This document shows, piece after piece, positions 55,695-64,000 of a stretch of 64,000 bases of DNA (position 1 is the first letter of the stretch; the number at the start of each line of letters is the position of its first letter). The stretch lies in contig CM056733.1 of assembly GCA_029844215.1 (NCBI GenBank), positions 16,365,501-16,429,500 on the forward strand. The letters are read 5' to 3'. Source of the stretch: Przewalskia tangutica. Lineage: Eukaryota > Streptophyta > Magnoliopsida > Solanales > Solanaceae. The notes under the pieces are model-generated. The model was given only the letters and a program-made list of their open reading frames with translations, had not been told where the DNA came from and did not search any database. A program made the translations under genes and the position numbers.

Positions 55695-58112
55695 TGTCAC
55701 GACTGCCCGGCTCGTGGATCGTGCCTTACCCGCACCCAAGTAGTCATACATCGTAGTAATCATTGAATATAAAAACAAGACATGAAACAGCTTGTAAATG
55801 AGACACGCTTTATGTGAGAAAGGTCGCTTTTCGCATATATATATAAACATAGTTTTGCGCTACATCCCAACTGCATAATAGACTACGCACTTCTAAGAAG
55901 ATAAACAACTATGGTGGGACAGGCCCCGCCATACCTCGAATGTACAAAACTATATACAACAACAGGAGATCATACCTAAAAGTCGAGCCTCCGAGAAGAT
56001 GGAGCTCCCGACACCAAAGCAAAAGATCCTAAGGATGTGGATCTAGCACTGCTTGCCCTTACTCGCGGATGAACGCAGCCTCAAGGAGGTCAAGACAACA
56101 GTACCAAGTATGTGAAATCAGAAAGTACTTAAATGAAATCAAAGAATTTAAAACCATTTGCAAATACAATCGGTTCAATTGCACATAGTGCCATATCACA
56201 AACAAGAACAATAATAGGTAAATCAGAATGTGTCTTTTCTAGGCCGCGAATGATCGGCAAGGCCAATCGCCCATAGTATCATTATGCGTGCCTAATCCTC
56301 GACTTCCGCACCGCATAGTCACACACGCACCGCATGAGGTATTCCTCGCGACGGGGTAGCTAACCCCTGCATTCTCCTCGACTCCCGCAGTCCGCATAGT
56401 CTCAATAGACCGCGTATTCACAGCACCGCATAGGGCATCTCTCGTGACGCTAAAACGCCCTAATGATCAATCCTCGAACTCCCGCAGCTCGCATAGTCAC
56501 ACAGACCGCATAGCCGTATAGACCGCATCGCGTGGCAAGCCCTCGGTATAACAAGTCGGGGGTAGGTGATATAATAACAAGATAACCGACTTACCGCTTA
56601 GCAACGTAAGCACAACAAGAATGACCCTTTCACCACATCACAAGACACTAACATACGAGCATCATAATATGTCTACTTTTCAAACAATCTTATTACACCT
56701 TACAGAATCAATACAAGCTTTTTATAAACAAATAAGTAAATAGCCTTTTATCTTTCTTAAGTTGTTATACCTAACTTTCCATAAAACTAGTATAACTCTT
56801 AAGCTTTTGTTTAAAACCAAATATTTCTTCATTAAAAAATGATTCAAGATTCTTTGAAATGCTTCAAGATCCTTATTATTCGTGCTTAAGTCACAAGACA
56901 TTGCCGTAAGTATTATTCAGCTTAAGTCAAAAGACATTGCCGTAATTATTATTCGATTAACACACGCACGCCTACCGCACTATATATATATTTAAAATAT
57001 CATGCTCAAGAGTATAGGAAGAATCACATACCTTCTCGAAATCCACCGCCAAGTCGAATATGTCGCGCAGAGAATCACCTATAATAGTTAAATACGCCTA
57101 TCAACGCCTAGATTATTCTCAGAAACAGCTTCTAAGTAGAGGGTTCCCTATTCTACGGAAAATTGGGCAGACTTCCCTACCCACGAGCTACTCAAGTCTC
57201 ATCAGAAAGCAATTCCATGTAAGTACACCAATTATTCTTCTTTTATACCCTTCTACTATGATAACAGTTCAATTCTATACATTAATATTCTTTCATATCT
57301 TATACTCAAGTCTTAACTATTCTTATATGTAATATCCAATTACAATAGAAGGACAAGAGTATTTACCTCGATAAGCCCAAAATTATCCAAGTTAAATGTC
57401 GTTCCTGAGCAAGGTTTAGCTCCTAATTTGTACGCTCCGATAGCTCCAAGAACCCTTAGAAGTTCCCAACAACTTCTACTAAAAATACTATAAGGGAATT
57501 GGGCTAGGGTATTTTGGAATAGTAACTTAAACTTGGAAGACAACTATTCTACCAAGGGAGTGGTAGGTTTAGCTAGGGGGAAAAAGGTTGTTTCGGCTAA
57601 GCTTCACTCAAGGGGGGGAGAGGAGGCTTTGGACGAAAAGCTTATAAGAGAGGGGAGGGATTTTCAAGACTTGGAGAATGGATTTGTGGATGAAGAAAAC
57701 CTTCAAGTTAGAGGGGTATTTATAGGCCAACCAATGGCCAAGATGAAGCCAAGTGCTATGCAAGTGTAGGGTGAGGATTTAGGCAAGTGTCCTTATCCAT
57801 CTACTACACAAAAATATCCTACCAACTCCTTGACAAAACAAGGCACCTTTCGTCCCCTTTACCGCCCAAACATCCTCCACCAGGGTGACAAGTGTCGCCC
57901 TCTCGTTGGTCCAAAATGTTTCGTCTCTCGGAAAAATCCGCAAAAATTATAAATGACATAGCCGGAATTTTCCCTTCGCAAGTTTGGTAAAACGTTTCGT
58001 CGGAAAACGATTCTTTTAGTGAGTTGTGCACAAGTATTTTCGTCCAACCTAACTTTAAGACTAAACTTTTGCAGACGCACGCCTCACGCATACTCCGAAA
58101 TACGGTATAACA
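55695..58112 (-). repeat. G 5' LTR
   Basis: Stem-loop 56764-56796, inverted repeat at 56966-56980 (arms altered to GCACG/CGCAC), TATA box 57717-57724, palindrome with CAAGTG at about 57880-57900. Similar to 48349-50788 over its full length. Confidence 0.92.
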
Positions 58113-61094
58113 AGTACAACAGTACCAAGTATGTGAAATCAAAATACCAGAATGAAATCATAGTAGTTTATATAAAGCAGCGACATGTATGATAACTAAA
58201 CTACGCTCACAATAAATAAGCGATATGTCAAGTCGTGGACTCACGCCCTCAAAGTCATCACTCAAATACAACTATGGGTCTCACGCCCACAACATCAATC
58301 ATGCCCGTGGAATACCTTCCTCACTGCCGGCAGTCTATGATATAAAAGCACCAAGGAACACACATGAACACCAGGTCCCACCTGTGTCATAATAAAACCG
58401 CACGGTAAGTACGAAGGCATAGCCGACTACTAAAACCCACGCATCAACAAGGTCATAAATCAGATCATGAGATCTGTCTAGACCGCCACATGATCGGTTC
58501 GACCACTCGCCCGCAGATCTAATGTGCGCTGCCTAGTCCTGGAACTTCCCGCAGCTCCGCATAGGCCACTCCAATGGCCCACATGAGGTATTCCTCGCAT
58601 CGAGGGTAGCTACTCCCCGGCAACGTCCTGGACTCGCAGTCCGCATGGCCACATAGACCGCATGACCATAAAGGCCGCACACTAACCTGGAACTCTCGTA
58701 GCTCCGCATAGGTCACACAGACCCGCATGAGGTATTCTTGAATCATAGGTCACACAGACCCGCCTGAGTCTACCCCGCATCGGAGGGCAGCTTAACCCCC
58801 GAAATCATGTCAAGAGGTGAGTGATATAATACTACCATAATAGCTTATTGTTAAACAACATAAGCACATCAAGGGAAACCCCTTTACACAAACATCACAA
58901 GACACTAACACACGTAGCATCCTAACATGTTTACTTATCAAATCAACAAGAAAGTATTACAAGGCTATCGCAAACCAATACAATCAAGTTATTCACACAA
59001 GGTAGTTTCTTTATGTTAACAAGTTCGGGTTTTTATCCCCAAAGTACTTCATACTTTAACTCTTTAAAAGATCCGTTTCTTTCACAAAAGTCACACAATA
59101 CCCGTAGTATAAAAATAGAGTGACTATCTTTTTAAGTAAACCAAAACACTTCCCTTTGTAAAATCAAGTAACAACATTATTTTCCAAACGTTCAAGTTTG
59201 CCTAATTTCAAATGCTCAAGTTTCTCATTTTCGAAAGGTTTCGTAGTTCATAGTTTTAATCACTTAATGATGTAATTCTCCTTTAAAACAATTTGAGAAA
59301 CATATGCCTTATATGTGAGTAGGTTATTCTTGTTTATAACAATCTTATTAACACAACCATGATCTAGGAAATGTAATATCATTTTGTCTCATCTTAGCTT
59401 CTATGCAGATGGGGGTTTCTACTGGTTTTAATAATACTTAATTAGTCAATACATTTCCCTTATTAACGCTGCAGTGGTTTGTTCGATACTTATTCTGATT
59501 TTCGAAATCAGTAAAACATTATTCCTTTTAAAAACCAAGTACTCATTACTCACGAATGAGGTTTCACACTTTTTAACAAAACTCATATTAATTTAATTAA
59601 GTCACGTCTCTTATCTTTTAAGATCAAGTCTCTTAACTTCTAAAATCAATAAATCATTCTTTTTATCTCTCTTAAGCCGTTATACCTAACTTCCCATAAA
59701 GCTAGTATAACTCTTAAGCTTTTAAAACCAAGTATTACTCTTCTTTCAAAAGGTTTCTTAATTCGTTGAAATACTTCAAGATTCTTATTATTCGTGCTTA
59801 AGTCAAAAGACATTGCCGTAAAACTACGTTCGCTAACACACGTACGTCTACCGTACTATATATATATTCTTTAAAATATCATGCTCAAGAGGATAGGAAG
59901 AATCACATACCTCGCGACGATTATCGACTATTAGCAAAACGCTCCACCGCTATTACCCGGCTAGCCTTGCCCACCTTTCAAGTAGATCACGCTACTCGCA
60001 GAACATTCAACCTATAAAGGTTATATTAGTCTACCATCTTCTACATTAATATTCTTCTGATGTGATTTCAGTTCAAGTCTTTTCTGTAATATCATTCTAT
60101 TACAGTTCAAGTCTCTTCTATGAATCTTATATTCATTTCTATACAACTACAGTATGTAATTTCCAATTACAATAGAAGGATAGGATTATTTACCTCGGTA
60201 AGCCCAAAATTATCCAAGTTTAATGTCGATCCTGAGCAATGTTTAGCTCCTACTCCGGGTGCTCCAACCCGCTCAAAACAACCCTTAGAAGTTCTACGAA
60301 ACTTCTTCCTAATACTTCAACCAACTGTGAAGATTTTCCTTAGGGTTTCGTTTAGTGACTGAAGGGAAGTATAGTAGTATTTATGGACTTTAAGTATAAG
60401 TGTAACCTTGGAATACTACAAGGTATTTGGGCCAAGGTGTTTTGGAATAGTAACTATACTTGGAGAGTATTTCTACCAAGAAGGGGGGGGTAGTATTTTA
60501 CGAGACAACTCTCAAGAGGGGGGGAGGGGGTACTCTCGGCCAAGGCCACTAGGAGGGGGGGTGTACCCCTCGGCCAAGGGCCTACTCAAAGGGGGAGGGG
60601 GAAGGCTTGGACGAACCATAGAGAGGGAGGGAGAGGGTTTTCAAGACTTAGGGATTTTTGTGGATGAAGAAGTCTTCACAAAGGGGGGGTATTTATAGGG
60701 AAATCAAAGGCCAAGATCAAGCCAAGTGGTAGGCAAGTGTAGGGTGAGGATTTACCCATGTGTACCTTATCCATCTACCATACCAACTATCACAAATATC
60801 CTACCTAACCCAAGACCCCATTTCGTCCCATATGACGCCCACAACAACGTCCAATATGAGGGTGACACATGTCACCCTCCCGTTGGTCCATAATGTTTCA
60901 TCTCTCGGAAAAATCCGCAAAAATATGAAATGACATAGCCGTAATTTTCCCTTCGCGAGTCTTGTAAAACGTTTTGTCGAAAAACGATTCTTTTCGGTAG
61001 TTGTGAACAAAATTTTCGGCCCTTGCCTACTTTAAGGCTCAAACTTTTCTACGTACGTCCTCACGTACATACTCTGGAAATACGGGGTATAACA
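58113..61094 (-). repeat. Gypsy F 5' LTR, partial
   Basis: Matches 32578-35508 of the F 3' LTR. The first 436 bp (relative to the left end of that LTR) are missing. Stem-loop 59679-59711, inverted repeat 59842-59856, G-rich tract 60480-60612, TATA box 60690-60697, palindrome 60858-60879. Confidence 0.93.
60480..60612 (+). other. G-rich tract in F 5' LTR
   Basis: At least six runs of five or more G within 130 bp on the plus strand, 80-210 bp downstream of the F TATA box on the antisense strand. Could form G-quadruplexes. The 3' LTR copy has shorter runs. Confidence 0.7.
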
Positions 61095-61099
61095 CACTA
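61095..61099. repeat. Target-site duplication of F, right copy (CACTA)
   Basis: Identical to 32142-32146. Confidence 0.95.
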
Positions 61100-61612
61100 T
61101 GTGCGGTTACCTTGGTTGTTTCGTACATATTTGTAAAAATTGGTTTTAAAATGATATGATTTCATTTAAGTACTTTACAGTTTCACATACTTGGTACCTG
61201 TTGTACTGACCTCCTTCGGGCCGTTCATGCCGCAGTAAAGGGAAGGTAGCGGATCCTCGCCTTAGGATCTTTTCTTTGGTGTCAGGAGCTCCATCTTCTC
61301 CGGAGGCTCGACTTTTGGGTATGATCTCCCTGTTGTTGTAGATAGTTTTGTACATTCAGGGTATGGCGGGGCCCTGTCCCGCCATAGTTGTTTACTTCCT
61401 TAGAGGTCTGTAGTCCTATTGTACAGTTGGGATGTAACTGCCAGATTTTGGTTTATATATATATATGCCGAAAGGCGACTTTTCTCAGGAACTGTGTCTT
61501 AATTTACATTTGTTTCATGTCTTGTTTTTATATTCCGCTGATTACTCTGATGTATGACTACTTGGGTGCCCGGGTAAGGCACCAGTCACGGGCCCCGGAA
61601 CGGGTCGTGACA
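61100..61612 (+). repeat. Gypsy E 5' LTR, right part
   Basis: Continues GTGTGATGTGGCACTA from 32146 and runs to GGGTCGTGACA. It includes the hairpins GGATCCTC..TTAGGATC, GAGCTCC..GGAGGCTC, ATGGCGGG-GCCCTGT-CCCGCCAT (61363-61385) and GGTGCC-CGGGTAA-GGCACC (about 61565-61583). Confidence 0.94.
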
Positions 61613-61820
61613 AAAGTGGTATCAGAGCAGTTAATCCTCGGAAAGTGTCTACAGACCGTATCTAGTAGAGTCTTGATTATCGGTGTGTTGTGCACCACAC
61701 CAATAATCAGGAGGCTATAGGATATTTAGGATTGGTTTCCATTCTTCTCACTCTGAGATCGTGCCTTAGAGCTGTGTTATAAGTCGGACCCCTCTAACGT
61801 ATTTCCTTTCTTTAACAGTT
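61613..61820 (+). promoter_or_regulatory. Gypsy E primer-binding site (61617-61628) and leader
   Basis: TGGTATCAGAGC, an exact initiator Met-tRNA complement, four bases after the LTR. The leader contains TGTTGTGCACCACACC and the AGGATTGGTTTCC motif shared by all Gypsy elements here. Confidence 0.93.
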
Positions 61821-62936
61821 ATGCCTCCACGTAAGGCAACCCGGGCCCAGAAGGGCAAGGCAGCCGAGGGAGCTGCTAGTAGGACACCGAGAGTCACGAG
61901 GGCTCAGGCCCAGTCTATACCCGAGACGGCGAGTTCCACGACGCCGCCGGCCCCAACAGGGTTTAGGGCCGCAGCAGTGGCTGATGAGACCCCAGTACCT
62001 GCACCTCCAGCCCCACACCGGAGCATGAGATGGGTTACTGAGATGGCGATTCATCGCCATGATCGTGGGCATTACGAGGATAGGCCGACGCAGCAGCCTG
62101 GCCCAAAGAAGACTGTGGTTCATCCGAGATCGAATAGTTTGAGGCTACGAGATTTTCTGAGTTGTAGCCCGCCAGAGTTCTACGGGTCGAGGCCTGAGGA
62201 TGATCCGTAGGAGTTCATACGTCAGTTACAGAGGATCATGCGAGTGATCAAGGCTTCGGAGACCGAGTTCGTGATCTTCGGTTCACATAGGCTGCGTGAT
62301 ACCGCAGTCGATTGGTTTGATTCGTGGGAGTTATCCCGGGGAGAGCACGCGTCCCCAGCTACTTGGGACGAGTTCTCGGAGGCTTTTCTCACTCACTTCT
62401 TGCCTCCGCAGATGAGGAGGGCACGAGCCGACAAATTTTTGTTGCTGAGACAGAGAGGACGCACAGTTAGGGAGTACAACGTTGAGTTCGATTCATTGGC
62501 TCGATATGTCCCTGCGTTGGTAGCAGATATGGAGGACAGGGTGCATCGCTACGTCACCGGGCTAGATGATTATATGGCCGAGTCTTGTGCGGGTGTGGCT
62601 CTTCAGCCAGGCATGGATATTACCCGCATGCAGGCTCATGCACTTGGATGCGAGGAGCGTAGAGGCCGACGGGTTGACAGACAGCAGCAGAAGAAGACCA
62701 GGACGGCAGGGTCTTTTGGTAGCTATCGGGGTGGACGGCCTCAGCAGCAGTCTAGATTTGCACCACAGCCAACTCAGAGCACTCCTACACCGTCCTCAGG
62801 ATACCGGGATATTCGAGGCGCACGTGGCCCCGGGACTTCGAGACGCCCGAGTAGCAGAGGTGGCCGGGCCGACGACCACCGCCTCGGTGTGGCCGATGCG
62901 GTAGATCCCATTATGGGAATTGTGGTACTGCTCTGA
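61821..62936 (+). pseudogene. Gypsy E gag, one in-frame stop
   Basis: One frame of 372 codons with a single TAG at 62208-62210 (codon 130), where relatives have CAG (EDDPQEF). N-terminus rich in Arg, Lys, Ala and Pro (PPRKATRAQKGKAAEG); gag domain from LRDFLSCSPPEFYGSRPEDD (about residue 113) through WFDSWELSRGE, THFLPPQMRRARADKF, REYNVEFDSLARY and VHRYVTGLDDYM; then a basic Gln-rich and Gly-rich tail. Best gag in the window. The start is chosen because it follows the leader as in the other elements. Confidence 0.88.
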
Positions 62937-63540
62937 GAGTTTGTTACGATTGCGCCACCGGTCACTTTGCGAGCTGTCCGACCAAGCGGCGCCAGAGGGT
63001 AGGGTCACCTACGTAGTCTTTCGCAGGTCTTCTTCATCTCATACGCTACTCGCCCCGAGGGCGTGGTACTACGGGCCGCCAGGTCGCGGCAGGTCGTGGC
63101 GCGGTCCCGATTCTAGCGGTCCTCGTAACCGTATTTATGCCTTGTCCAAAGCAAGACCGGAGGCCTCACCGATGTCGCTGCAGTACTTTATCGGTTTCAT
63201 GTTGTGACGTGTATGCCTTGATAGATCCGGTTCTACTGTCTTATATATCTCCCTTATTGCTAGTAGGATAGGGATAGAGCCCGAGTCCATAGACCCTTTC
63301 GAGGTAGCTACGCCAGCCGGGTGATTCGGTGGTAGCTCGGCGGGTATATAGGGCTTGTCGATGACCATATCGCGATCCGACCTTGCCGACTTGGTAGAGT
63401 TGGATATGACCGATTTCGATGCGATCGTGGGTATGGATTGGCTAGCGTCTTGCTACGCCAATGTAGACCGCAGGAGAGAGTGGTACGGTTCCAGCTTTCT
63501 GAGGCCGGTTGTTGAGTGGGAGGAACATTCGTCGCCGAGG
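62937..63540 (+). pseudogene. Gypsy E zinc knuckle and protease, decayed
   Basis: The knuckle at about 62940-62985 reads CYDCATGHFASC, lacking a residue in each of the last two gaps of C-x2-C-x4-H-x4-C. Protease pieces: NRIYALSKA near 63130, VYALIDPVLLSYIS near 63210 (DPGST lost), DLVELDMTDFDAIVGMDWLA at about 63390-63450. Decay is much denser than in the gag next to it. Confidence 0.8.
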
Positions 63541-64000
63541 GTAAGTTTATTTCTTACCTCAAGGCTAGGAAGATGGTGCGGCGGGTATATCTACCATCTC
63601 ATTCGGTGTTTGATATCGAGGCCGCAGCATCGCTTTTTGATCGCCAGAGTCGAGAGTTCCCGGATGTGTTTCGGATGACCTCCGGTATCCTCCTAAGAGG
63701 AGATAGAGTTTTGCATCGATGTCTTTGCGGACACTCGCCTATTTCCATTCCGCCATACGTAATGGCACCGCCGAGTTGAGAGAGTCAAGGACCACCGAGA
63801 GATTTCCGGAGAAGGGCTTCATCGTGCCTAGTGTTTCTCCCCGGAGAGCGCCGGTATTGTTCGAAGAAGAAGGGCGACGCCGCGCATGTGTTGATTACGA
63901 GCTGAACAAGGTGACCATTAAGAACATATACCCCCTTCCCAGGATTGATGATTTGTTCGACCAGTTGCAGGGTGCGAGATGTTTCTCCAATATTGATCTG
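63541..64000 (+). pseudogene. Gypsy E reverse transcriptase, start (cut by the window end)
   Basis: FISYLKARKMVRRVYL near 63550, a FPDVFR trace near 63660, PISIPPYVMAPPS near 63740, SVSP near 63830, and YPLPRIDDLFDQLQGARCFS at the end. Several frameshifts. The catalytic FIDD motif is beyond 64000. Confidence 0.82.

Larger units (their letters stand above)
47117..58112 (-). mobile_element. Gypsy G: tandem element (partial interior - LTR - full interior - LTR)
   Basis: The complete unit is 48349-58112 with LTRs of 2440 and 2418 bp and a 4.9-kb interior. A second, truncated interior is attached on the left. The right end joins F's 5' LTR after AGTAC (58113-58117), but no AGTAC duplication is found at the left end, so that end was lost by deletion. 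Confidence 0.85.
32147..61094 (-). mobile_element. Gypsy F: decayed, gag plus integrase remnant, host to G and H
   Basis: Bounded by TGTCACGACC (left) and GGTATAACA (right) with a perfect CACTA duplication. On the minus strand: 5' LTR fragment (61094-58113), G material, leader and gag (47116-46162), H, a non-coding block and integrase remnant (37002-35546), polypurine tract, and 3' LTR. No protease, reverse transcriptase or RNase H is found. About 436 bp of its 5' LTR, its primer site and part of the leader are missing at the G junction. Confidence 0.88.
30072..64000 (+). mobile_element. Gypsy E (5' part; interrupted by F; runs off the window)
   Basis: 5' LTR 30072-32146 plus 61100-61612, perfect Met-tRNA primer site, gag, protease, and the start of reverse transcriptase at 64000. 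It is inserted in D's integrase after CCCAC (30067-30071); the matching duplication is outside the window. The gag is nearly intact, but the part after about 62940 is heavily decayed. Confidence 0.92.

Noticed and set aside
61812..62123. Minus-strand frame opposite E gag
   Set aside because: It is a shadow of the GC-rich gag N-terminus, and the plus-strand gag explains the sequence.

Overview
The window is plant nuclear DNA made entirely of nested LTR retrotransposons. I see no host gene, tRNA or rRNA. The elements are Ty3/Gypsy chromoviruses (pol order protease, reverse transcriptase, RNase H, integrase, C-terminal chromodomain; primer-binding site complementary to initiator Met tRNA, core TGGTATCAGAGC; LTRs of 2.4 to 3.5 kb, so Tekay/Del-like) plus one Ty1/Copia element (integrase before reverse transcriptase). 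The host is a eudicot, perhaps an asterid; that guess rests only on the general look of the Gag and Pol sequences.

Left stack (1-25702). An old Copia element (1-138, resumed at 23550-25702) is split inside its integrase by Gypsy A (139-23544, + strand, target duplication ACTTT). A's integrase is split by solo LTR B (6951-9509 plus 19084-19332, duplication GTGAT). B is split by Gypsy C (9510-19083, duplication GCGGG against ATGAG). The same Copia is cut again in its RNase H by Gypsy D.

Right stack (25703-64000). D (- strand, same LTR family as A) starts at 25703 and is cut at 30072 inside its integrase by Gypsy E (+ strand). E's 5' LTR is split by F (32147-61094, - strand, duplication CACTA); E resumes at 61100 and runs off the window with gag, protease and the start of reverse transcriptase. 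F's interior holds H (37003-46156, + strand, duplication TAAGG), a gag-only element, and F's 5' LTR is fused to G (- strand), which has the unusual order partial gag - LTR - complete gag/pol - LTR.

Every coding region is broken by stops or frameshifts. The best preserved are the reverse transcriptase of A, the integrase of D, the Copia reverse transcriptase and the gag of E; D's integrase and E's gag each carry a CAG to TAG change. C, F, G, H and the last kilobase of E carry a different and dense signature: short deletions and substitutions that create CG dinucleotides (CAG to CG, CTGA to CCGA), even between the two LTRs of one element. That is the opposite of methylation decay and looks like a consensus artefact, so reading frames there should not be trusted.

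The most interesting non-coding signal is a set of short secondary structures shared in the same order by otherwise divergent LTR families: a U3 palindrome with a CANNTG core, an inverted repeat GTACG/CGTAC, a 13-bp stem-loop with a compensatory base-pair change, family-specific hairpin-forming minisatellites, a series of GC-rich U5 hairpins, and a hairpin just before the polypurine tract.
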